In this document: positions 27,702 through 36,500 of the stretch, one piece after another | How positions within the stretch are numbered: the stretch's first letter is position 1 | Layout: each line of letters begins with the position of its first letter | NCBI GenBank assembly: GCA_023091665.1 | Contig: JALJCQ010000006.1 | Location: 124,001 to 188,000, forward strand | From: Pythium myriotylum | Taxonomy: Eukaryota > Oomycota > Peronosporomycetes > Pythiales > Pythiaceae | DNA: 64,000 nt | Direction of reading: 5' to 3' | Translations under genes and position numbers: made by a program | The notes under the pieces: generated by a model | What the model was told of the DNA's origin: nothing | What the model saw: the letters and a program-made list of their open reading frames with translations, nothing else | Database searches by the model: none

Positions 27702-29360
27702 ATGGCGGGAAGAGCGATGAGCGCCAACGTCGCGACGCTCGTGCAGCGCCTGCCGCTGGGCCCGCGGCGCCGCGCGCGCGCTCGAGAGGGAGACGCGCAC
27801 GGCTGCGCGCGGCGGCTGCTGGCGCCGCGTCTGCGCAGCCGCGACGGCGCCGCGTTCCTGCGCCAGAACGCCGCGAGCGGCGGCGCGACGCCCGTGTTCC
27901 ACGTCGCGTTCGCCTCTCGGCGGCAGCAGCAGAACCTGCTCGCGGCCGTGGACGAAGACGGCGTCGTGTCGCTCGTGGACACGGCGCGAGCGAGCGAGCC
28001 GGCGCCGCGGCGCGAGGGCGTCTTCCAGCGCGTCCACCACGAGTGGCAGGCCCACGAGAACGCCATCTTCGACCTCGCGTGGACGAGCGACGGCGGCGCG
28101 CTGCTCACGGCCGCCGGCGACCTGCGTGCCACGGCCTGGGACGTCGAGACGAGCTCGGCGCTCTTCACGCTCGTCGGCGGCCACTCGATGAGCGTCAAGT
28201 GCGTGCGCCAGAGCGCCGACCACGGCGACATCCTCGCCACGGGCGCGCGCGACGGCAACGTGCTCGTCTGGGACGCGCGCACGCCCTCCAAGCCCATCGC
28301 GCAGCTTGTCGGCGTCCACAACGCGCCGTCGTCATTGGCGTCGTCGTTGTCGTCGTCCTCGTCGTCGCAGCTTCCTCGCACCAGCAGCGCCGTGTTCGTC
28401 TCGCCCCCGAGCTCCCGCAAGCGACGCAAGCTCGCCGCGTCTCCAGCGGTCTCCAGTTCTCCTCGAAGCGTCACGAGCGTCGAGTTCCTCGCCGGCGGCA
28501 ACGAGATCGCGACGGCCGGCGCTGTCGACGGGTACGGCTCTTGCAATATCCACGGTCTCACATTCGCTCGTCTCATGTGTTTTGTGTGTGTGTGTGTCTT
28601 GCTTTTCGCCAGCGTCGTCAAGATCTGGGACCTGCGGCGACTCACAGCACAACGCAAGATCCAGCTCAGCTCCTCTATCAACTCGGCGTCCGTGCCCGTG
28701 CGGTCCATCTCGTGCGCCTCTCGCGTCGGCGCGCAGCGAGGCATCACGTCGCTCGCACTGGACCGTTCGCGCTCGCGGCTGCTCGTGAGCGTGCTCAACG
28801 ACGAGCTGCGCATCGTCGACGTGAACGCGCGCGAACCGGAGCCGCTCGTGCGCCTCGAGGGCCACGTCGCGAGCTCGTTCTACGTCAAGTCGGCCTTCAG
28901 TCCCGACGGAGACTTTGTCGTGAGCGGCTCGGGCGACGGCGCCGTGTACATCTGGGACGCTCGCCCCGACACTTCGACGGTTCGTGCGCCGATGCTCGCG
29001 CTCAAAGGCCACAGCGGCGAGGTGAACGGCGTCGCGTGGCACGCGAGCGACTTCACCAAGCTCGCGACGTGCTCGGACGACGGCACCGTGCGGGTGTGGG
29101 AAGCCAGCATGGGCTACGAGCCTCCCACGTTCGCCTTGCAGCGACGCAACCGCCAGTGGCAGAACTGGGGCGACTTTGAGCAGCAGGACGTCGGCCGAGC
29201 CTACCGCATCGAGTCGCTCGGCGAGGAGCCCAAGCCCGAGGAGCCCAAGCCCGAGCCGCTCGAGTCGCCGCCCGTGATCCGCCGCAACCCCGAGGCCCTG
29301 ACGACGCCAACGCGCCGTCGCTCGACGCCGCAGACGCTGCTGGACTTCTGGGGGCGCTGA
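27702..29360 (+). CDS. DTL: WD40 substrate receptor of CRL4 ubiquitin ligase (Cdt2/DTL-like)
   Basis: Two exons, 27702-28531 and 28613-29360, give 525 residues. The 81-bp intron is a multiple of three and has no stop, so retaining it would insert 27 hydrophobic residues without breaking the frame. WD40 repeats are visible at HENAIFDLAWTSDGGALLTA, GHSMSVKCVR, TGARDGNVLVWDART, AVDGVVKIWDLRRL, SGSGDGAVYIWDAR and GHSGEVNGVAW. The block order and the Ser-rich insertion between blades match Cdt2/DTL, which with DDB1-CUL4 degrades Cdt1 and other PCNA-bound proteins in S phase. The last residues (QTLLDFWGR) form a PIP-box, a PCNA-binding motif also reported at the C-terminus of Cdt2. This supports the call strongly. 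Confidence 0.83.
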   Translation: MAGRAMSANVATLVQRLPLGPRRRARAREGDAHGCARRLLAPRLRSRDGAAFLRQNAASGGATPVFHVAFASRRQQQNLLAAVDEDGVVSLVDTARASEPAPRREGVFQRVHHEWQAHENAIFDLAWTSDGGALLTAAGDLRATAWDVETSSALFTLVGGHSMSVKCVRQSADHGDILATGARDGNVLVWDARTPSKPIAQLVGVHNAPSSLASSLSSSSSSQLPRTSSAVFVSPPSSRKRRKLAASPAVSSSPRSVTSVEFLAGGNEIATAGAVDGYGSCNIHGLTFARLMCFVCVCVLLFASVVKIWDLRRLTAQRKIQLSSSINSASVPVRSISCASRVGAQRGITSLALDRSRSRLLVSVLNDELRIVDVNAREPEPLVRLEGHVASSFYVKSAFSPDGDFVVSGSGDGAVYIWDARPDTSTVRAPMLALKGHSGEVNGVAWHASDFTKLATCSDDGTVRVWEASMGYEPPTFALQRRNRQWQNWGDFEQQDVGRAYRIESLGEEPKPEEPKPEPLESPPVIRRNPEALTTPTRRRSTPQTLLDFWGR

Positions 29361-29512
29361 GGAATGGCAACCAAGAGCATGTATTTTAGATTTTTTCTTC
29401 TTCTCTCTTTCGTTCAAATTGGGACAGCACGCCACCAAGCAACTAGCCGATGCAGGAACTAACGTAGTATACACAGTCGGGAGGGGGGAAGGAAACGAGG
29501 CCCAGCGTCTCG

Positions 29513-31192
29513 TCAGTAGCGCCCGGCGCCCTGGAGGTCTTCGATGGACGGCAGCTGCATGCCGTGGCCCATGAACGGCTCGCGTGCGTAGCCCTGCGAC
29601 GTCGGGGGCGCTTGGTAGGCCGGTTCCCAGCCCATGGACGAGTCGGAGGCGCCCGAGGCGCTCTGGGCAGCGAGCTGCTCGTCCATATTGGCGCTCTCGA
29701 GCAGCACATCGAGGTAGTCCTTGGCGTTGGCGTTGTTGGCGTTGTTGGGATTGTTGGCGTTGTTGGCGTTGTTGGGATTGTTGGCGTTGTTGGCGTAGGC
29801 CGCGTCGAAGGACGCGAGCGACGGCGCGTTGGGGTCCGAGAACTTGAAGGGCGCGTACTCGCCCTGCGCCGCCCAGCTCGCGGGCGTCGGCGCGAAGGCC
29901 TCGGAGAGCTCCTGCATGGCGCTGTTGTCGTACGGGAAGCGGCGCAAGAACGGCGGCGGCTGCTGCAACATCTCGGCGTGGACGGGCAACACTGGCGCGG
30001 CGTCCGCGCGGCCCGCGGCCGACGGCGGCGTGGACGCCGTGGACGACGACGCGTTGGGCGAGATGGTCGGCAGTTTGCGGGCGTGGCCGCGCGCGGGCGG
30101 CCGGTCGTCGTCGGTGGTCATCGTGGTCGTGGTCATGGTGGTCATGGTCGTCGTCTTCTTGGCGCGCGACGGCTTGGGCTCTTTCTTGGCGCGCTTGGGG
30201 AGGCTCTTGGGCGTGCTGGCCTTGGCGCGCTTGGCCGGCGGGGGCTTGTCGTGGTCGTCGCTCTCGTCGTCGTCGTCGTCGTCGTTGGTCGCGGCCGCGG
30301 CCTTGTCCTTGCGTGCGGACCGCTCTTTGCGCTTGATGAGCCGCATCTTGTCCTGCTCGTCGCGGATAAAGTGCGGGTGGCTGAACGTGCAGATGTTGGT
30401 CTGCGTCTTGGTCCATTTCTTAAAGCCGAAGTAGTTGAGCTGCCGCTGGAAGCTCGAGACCTTGTTGTGCTTAAAGTACTTTGGCAGGATCCGCTCGGCG
30501 AGCTCGTCCGGGTCGCGGATCTGGAACGCCGCGCCGTCGTGGGACCACGCGATGACCGAGTGGTCTTCATACTCGAGCATCTGGAAGAGGTACCGGAGGA
30601 ACTTGGGGATGCCAACTTTCCGACGCCGCATCTCGTTGCCCGACTGCGCGTCCGGCGCCGAAGACGACGACGGCCGCTCGTCCGCGGTGGTGGTGGACGA
30701 CGGCGACGTGGCCGGCGGGGGGGCGGCGGCCGCGGCTGCGGCCGCTTCGAGCAACATAGCGCGTTTGTTCTGCTCGTACTGTTCCACGGACGCGGCCGAG
30801 GCCGGGGAGGCCGCCGATAGCGCCATGGCGGCCGCCGCGGCCGCGGCCGTCGTGGGCGTGGGGATCGACTGCGTGGCCGGGTCGCCCGAGGGCGCGAAGA
30901 TGCCGAGCCCCTCGTTGAGGAGGCGGTGGCGCTTCTTGAAGGCGACGGCCGACGGCGACTTGAAGCCGAAGGCCGCGTGCGGGTCGCTGGGCGACATGGC
31001 CGACGGGAGCTGGTTCACGCGGAAGAGCGCGGCCGCGGCCGCCGTGGTGTTGGGCGACGGCAGCGGCGGCACCTGGACGTGGAGGGGCAGACTCAGATTC
31101 AGATGCTCCATGTTGGCGTGGGGGGGCGCCCGCCGCGACGGCGGGGGCCGCGTGCCGCCTTGGCTCTGGTGGTGCATCCTTTCAAGTTCCAT
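29513..31192 (-). CDS. Heat-shock-factor family transcription factor
   Basis: A single exon of 559 residues from the ATG at 31192; a second ATG at 31177 is possible. Residues about 193-300 form an HSF DNA-binding domain: IPKFLRYLFQMLEYEDHSV, then KYFKHNKVSSFQRQLNYFGF, the recognition helix. The N-terminal 190 residues are Ala/Pro/Ser-rich. After the domain come a Lys-rich, NLS-like stretch (KRKERSARKDK, KKEPKPSRAKK) and a C-terminal region with an Asn-rich repeat. I do not see the long HR-A/B leucine-zipper array of canonical trimerising HSFs, so it may be one of the expanded, atypical HSFs common in stramenopiles. Binding to nGAAn arrays is inferred from the domain. Confidence 0.85.
   Translation of the reverse strand: MELERMHHQSQGGTRPPPSRRAPPHANMEHLNLSLPLHVQVPPLPSPNTTAAAAALFRVNQLPSAMSPSDPHAAFGFKSPSAVAFKKRHRLLNEGLGIFAPSGDPATQSIPTPTTAAAAAAAMALSAASPASAASVEQYEQNKRAMLLEAAAAAAAAPPPATSPSSTTTADERPSSSSAPDAQSGNEMRRRKVGIPKFLRYLFQMLEYEDHSVIAWSHDGAAFQIRDPDELAERILPKYFKHNKVSSFQRQLNYFGFKKWTKTQTNICTFSHPHFIRDEQDKMRLIKRKERSARKDKAAAATNDDDDDDESDDHDKPPPAKRAKASTPKSLPKRAKKEPKPSRAKKTTTMTTMTTTTMTTDDDRPPARGHARKLPTISPNASSSTASTPPSAAGRADAAPVLPVHAEMLQQPPPFLRRFPYDNSAMQELSEAFAPTPASWAAQGEYAPFKFSDPNAPSLASFDAAYANNANNPNNANNANNPNNANNANAKDYLDVLLESANMDEQLAAQSASGASDSSMGWEPAYQAPPTSQGYAREPFMGHGMQLPSIEDLQGAGRY
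29721..29797 (-). repeat. Minisatellite encoding Asn/Ala/Pro repeat in the HSF
   Basis: A 27-bp period built from TTGGCG/TTGTTGG blocks repeats nearly three times. On the coding strand it encodes (NNPNNANNA)n followed by DY. It is a likely site of length variation. Confidence 0.75.
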
Positions 31193-32169
31193 GGTTCCAT
31201 AGATTGAAGTCGCAACACAAAACGAGAGCTAATGGCCTGGGTCCAAACGAAGGTGGATAAATTACCCCGGTGGCCGGCGCGAAAAATAACGAACGACCCA
31301 CCGCGCACAGCAAATAAAAAACCCACCCAAAAAAGCTTCGAGGGATTTCTTTCGCCCTGTTGAGGTTGAATAGATCTGAGGTGGAATCCAACGGCACAAT
31401 CTCAGTACATGCGCGCTGCGACGCCCCGTGGTTTCCGTTTCGTTCGGTGCCGAAGTTTTCTTTGGTCGCGGGCTGGTTTCTTCGAAGGTTGCGGACTCGG
31501 GAGAGACATCAGACCGGAGGAAGGCAGCTGCGAGTCTAGATCGGGATCTTCAATGGATCCCTCGTGGCGAGTGACGTACGCGGCCATGTGTGGCAGGCTT
31601 CCACCTCTCGTAGTTTACGCGAGAAGACCACAAAGGACGATCGGTTTTTTTTTTTTTTGGCACGAGACGAAAATCAGAGCGTTGGGAAAACACAGGGAGC
31701 AAGCACATCCCGGAGAAGTTCTCCCGCTTCTATTTTTCGCCCTTGTTATCCATCCGCTCGAGTGGCCAGAAAAGGTTTAGACGCCTGGCGACCGCCACCA
31801 AGGGAGCGGTTAGACGCGAGAATACTCAGCGGGGATAGGCTCACGCAAACAGCAGCCTTGACCCTTCAAGATCCAATCAGAGCGCGCCATGCAAAGTTCG
31901 GCGTACTTAATACAACCGGTACTTTACCGGTTTTGGGAACGCGAGAAGATCTTGTGGGTTTTGAGGTTTTTCTACTTGAAGTCGCGCACCATCACTCTCG
32001 AGAACGTACGAAGGAGAAGGAAAGCGTGTGCCTTCTCTCCGTCGAGTGTTTGGCCACCCACAATGTCGCCCGCACTTCCAGTTAGACGCCCCCCCCACTT
32101 CCAGTTAGACGCTTCTCGCGCCGCGACTAACCCTCCCGCTCTCCTCCCTCTTCCTCCTCCTCCTCGACC
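31193..32169. other. Divergent intergenic region with TTAGACGC motifs
   Basis: 977 bases between the HSF and the papain-like protease. TTAGACGC occurs at 31777-31784, 31810-31817, 32082-32089 and 32105-32112. The last two are inside an exact 16-bp direct repeat (ACTTCCAGTTAGACGC) at 32074-32089 and 32097-32112, some 60-95 bases before the protease ATG. A run of twelve T is near 31647-31658. No gene was recognised. Confidence 0.5.
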
Positions 32170-33430
32170 ATGAGGATCTTCGCGACGCTCGCGGCCGCCG
32201 TGCTCGTCGCCTCGGCGTCGGCGCTCTCGAGCGAGCGCGCGGAGCTCTCGACGCGCGACGCCGCCGCGTGGGCCGCCTTCGTCGAGTACGCCGTCGAGTA
32301 CGAGAAGGAGTACCGCTCGCTCGACAACAACGACGCGCTCGTGGCCAAGCGCTTCGGGGTGCGTTTAGTCCCAAGGACCAAGTTGTCCTTGTCGACGCCA
32401 GTCTAACCTCGCGTCTATCCTCCAACAGGCCTTCAAGTTGAACTTGGACCGCATCGAGGCCCACAACGCCAAGTATGCAACGGGCGAGTACTCGTTCGAG
32501 CTCGGACTTAACCGTGCGTCTAACTCTAACCGTTGGCGTCTAATGATTAAAAACAACTCACCCCACACTCCTGATTAAAAAATTTTTTTAGACCTCGCCG
32601 ATCTCACGGACGCCGAGTACAAGGCCCGGCTCACGTACCAGCGTAGCTCTTCAGCAGCTCGCCATGCCGTCTCGACAGTCTCTGCCTCGTCTCAGGATCT
32701 CCCCAAGGCCTGGGACTGGCGCGAGCACAACGTGGTGACGCCCGTCAAGAACCAGGGCCAGTGCGGCTCGTGCTGGGCCTTTTCGGCGGTCGCGGCGCTC
32801 GAGAGCGCCTACGCGCTCGCCACGGGCTCGCTCGAGAGCTTGGCCGAGCAGGAGCTCGTGGACTGCGTGCTCGGCGGCGAAGACACGTGCGACCACGGCG
32901 GCGAGATGCAGGACGCCTTCGACGAGATCATCACGCACCACGGCGGCAAGATCGAGCGCGAGGCCGACTACCCGTACACGGCCGTCTCCAAGGGCGTCTG
33001 CAAGGCCGACGACAGCAAGGCCATCGGCCACTTCACGGCCTACGCCAACGTGACCGTGGGCGACGAGAGCGCGCTGCAGACGGCCGTGGCCACCAAGGGC
33101 GTGCAGTCGGTCGCCATCGACGCCTCGAGCTTCACGTTCCAGCTCTACCGCCACGGCGTCTACTCGTGGCCGCTCTGCTCGTCGAGCGAGCTCGACCACG
33201 GCGTCGCGGTCGCCGGCTACGGCACGCTCAAGGGCAAGGACTACTGGCTCGTCAAGAACTCGTGGAGCGAAGGCTGGGGCATGAAGGGCTACATCCTCAT
33301 GAGCCGCAACAAGAAGAACCAGTGCGGCATCGCCACGGACGCGTCGTACCCGATCATGGCCAAGCAGGAACAAGAGGACGACGTCAACGCCAAGGTCGCG
33401 GCCGTCGCCGAGATCACGAGCGTCATGTAA
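32170..33430 (+). CDS. Papain-like cysteine protease (peptidase C1A) with I29 propeptide
   Basis: Three exons, 32170-32358, 32429-32513 and 32592-33430, give 370 residues; donors are GTGCGT twice and acceptors CAACAG and TTTTAG. Residues 1-19 are a signal peptide. Residues about 30-110 form the I29 inhibitory propeptide (FELGLNHLADLTDAEYKARL). The mature domain has oxyanion Gln145 and nucleophile Cys151 (QGQCGSCWAF), the His of SELDHGVAVAGYG and the Asn of LVKNSWSEGWG, so a complete Cys-His-Asn triad is present. It should be a secreted or lysosomal endopeptidase made as a zymogen. The short C-terminal extension of about 25 residues has no granulin or PPC domain. Both introns carry GCGTCTAA-type motifs, the complement of the upstream TTAGACGC repeats. 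Confidence 0.9.
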
Positions 33431-33568
33431 CGACTCGGCTCGAGCTTTTGCTTTGTGCATACTAGTACCTTTTGCTGCTAAAGAAACACGGTTGGATTTG
33501 CTCATCATTGGTGGTCGTTACAGGAAGAAAAAGCGAGTCTACTATCAACATCTACTACTACGAACGGC

Positions 33569-36500
33569 TTAAGCCGAGGCCGAGGCGCTCTGCTTGGACG
33601 GCTCGCCCTCGACGCTCAGCATCGCACGCTGTAGCAGCACGCGCTCGTAGTCGTACGGCATGACGCGCTTGAGCTTGCTGGCCGACGACTCCCACGTTGC
33701 GAGCACGCGCTTGCCCTTGGCCGAGCCCGTGCGTTCCACGTGCTGTGCAATGAGCGACTTGACGTGGGCGATCTCCTCAGCACCAGCGGCCTCCGTGAGT
33801 GGGGCCACGCTCACCATGCCCATGTTGCACTTCTCGTCGAAGCTGCCGTCCTCGTCATAAATATACGCGATGCCGCCCGACATGCCGGCGGCAAAGTTGC
33901 GACCCGTGCCGCCCAAGACGACCACACGGCCGCCCGTCATGTACTCACAGCCGTGGTCGCCGACGCCCTCGACGACCGTCTCCACACCCGAGTTGCGAAC
34001 ACAGAAGCGCTCGCCCGCCTTGCCTGCGAAGAACGCGCGGCCGCTCGTCGCACCGTAGAGCACAGCGTTGCCCACGATCACGTTCTCATCGGCCGGCTCG
34101 GTGAACGCAGGGCTCGGGTACACAGCTACTTCACCTCCCGAGAGAGCCTTGCCCACGTAGTCGTTCGAGTCGCCTTCGAGCTCCATGAAGATACCCTTGG
34201 CGAGACCGAACGCCAGACTCTGGCCGCCGTGGCCCGAGAGCTTCAGATGGATCGTGCCGTCCGGAAGACCGTCGGCGCCGTAGCGCTTGCAGATCTCGTG
34301 CGAGAGCGTGGCGCCAAGCGTGCGGTTGAGGTTCGAGATCTTGTTCTCGATGACCACAGGCTGCTTCTGCTCAAGCGCAGCGCGAGCCTTGGCGATGAAG
34401 TCCATGTCGAGCGACTCGTGGACCGTGTGCTGCTGCTCCTGGAGCTTGCGCACGCCAGCCTTCTCGTTGAGCGTCTGCGCGTTAATGAGCAGCGGCGAGA
34501 GGTCGAGCTTCGCCGACTTGTAGTGGAGCGCGTCCTTGTTCACCTTTAGCAAGTCCGCACGGCCAACCATCTCGTCCATCGAGCGGAAGCCCAAGCGGCG
34601 CATGTAGTCGCGCACCTCCTCAGCCAGCATGAACATGAAGTTGATCACGTGTTCGGGCTGGCCCGTGAACTTCTTGCGCAGCTCCGGATCCTGCGTTGCC
34701 ACGCCCACAGGGCACGTGTTGAGGTGACACTTGCGCATCATGATGCAGCCGAGCGCGATAAGCGGCCCCGTCGCGAAGCCGAACTCTTCAGCACCAAGCA
34801 GAGCGGCGATCGTCACATCACGACCCGTCTTGAGCTGTCCGTCCGTCTGGAGCTTGACACGCGAGCGCAGATCGTTCAGCACGAGCGTCTGCTGAGTCTC
34901 AGCAAGACCGAGCTCCCACGGAAGACCGCCGTTCTTGACGCCCGTCCAGGACGAGGCACCAGTGCCGCCGTCGTGACCCGAGATCGTGATGTGGTCCGAC
35001 TTGGCCTTGGCCACGCCTGTGGCGACGACACCAACGCCGACCTCAGACACGAGCTTGACTGAGACTTCAGCCGACGGGTTCGAGTGCTTGAGGTCGTGAA
35101 TGAGCTGTGCGAGATCTTCGATCGAGTAAATGTCGTGGTGCGGCGGGGGCGAGATGAGACCGACACCTGGCGTCGTGTGACGCATCGAGCCAATGTACTC
35201 GCTTACCTTGTGGCCGGGCAGCTCACCACCCTCGCCGGGCTTGGCACCCTGCGCCATCTTGATCTGGAGCTGGTCGGCGTTCGTGAGGTAGTTCATCGTG
35301 ACACCGAAGCGACCCGAGGCCACCTGCTTGATCGCCGAGCGACGCAGGTTAGCTGGCTCGCCAGGCTTGGTGAAACGACGCACGTCCTCACCACCTTCGC
35401 CAGTGTTGCTGCGGCCGCCGATCGTGTTCATGGCGATGGCCAGTGCCTCGTGGGTCTCCTGCGAGATGCTACCAAGACTCATGGCGCCCGTGTTGAAACG
35501 CTTGACAATCGAGGCCACACTCTCAACTTCCTCGAGCGGCGGCATGTCTTCCTCCTTGACAAACTTGAAGTCAAGCAGTCCACGCAAGTTGACGCGACGG
35601 CAGAGCGCGTCCGTCTCTTCGACGTACTGGCGGTAGGCCTCACGCGAGTTCTCGCGGGCCGCACGCTGCAGCGCAACGATGTTCTTGGGCGAGTTATAGT
35701 GCACCTCCGAATTGTTGCGGAAGTGGTAGCTGCCCGGGTTGCGGAGAAGCGGCGGCAAGTCCGAGTGCGACGGGTATCCAGCCTCGTGGAAGCGCGAGAT
35801 ATCCGTGTAAAGCGCCTCGAAGTCCGTGCCCTGGATACGCGACGTCGTACCGGCGAAGCAAAGGTTGATAATGTCCTCGCCGAGACCCACAGCCTCGAAG
35901 ACCTGAGCCCCCTTGTACGACTGAAGCGTCGAGATACCCATCTTGCTCATGACCTTGAGAATACCCTTGCCGACAGCCGACTTGTACTTCTCGAAAACCT
36001 CCTCGTTCTTCATGTCACGGCCGGCGTGGGCCTTGAGCAGGCCTTCATCGTTCATCTTGTTCAGCGCTTCTTCAGCCATGTACGGGTTGATAGCATCAGC
36101 ACCAAAACCCAACAGCGTACAGAAGTCGTGCACTTCCTTGGCATCACCACACTCGGTGAAAAGCGCGACGCTCGTACGTTGCTGTGTGCGCAGCAAGTGC
36201 TGGTGCACGGCACCGACCGCGAGCAGCGATGGCACGGGGTATCGGTTCACGCCGGCCATCTTGTCCGAGAGCACGAGAATCGGCGTCTTGCCGTGGCTGA
36301 TGGCGTCTGTGGCTTCCTCGCAAAGTCGGTAGAGCGCGTCTACGAGACCACGCGGACCACTGTTGGCTGGGAATGTCGCGTCCAGCTCGACGGGCGTCCA
36401 CTCCGGGTTCTTGTTGACCTTGAGTGCCTCCATCTCGCGCGTCGAGATGACAGGGTGCTCGACCAGCAATCGCTTGGCGTGGTCGGCCGTGGCGTCGAGC

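Noticed and set aside
28332..30416. 694-codon minus-strand open frame overlapping Cdt2 and the HSF
   Set aside because: It crosses two well-supported genes in the wrong frame or strand; it is Gln/Arg-rich with no domain.
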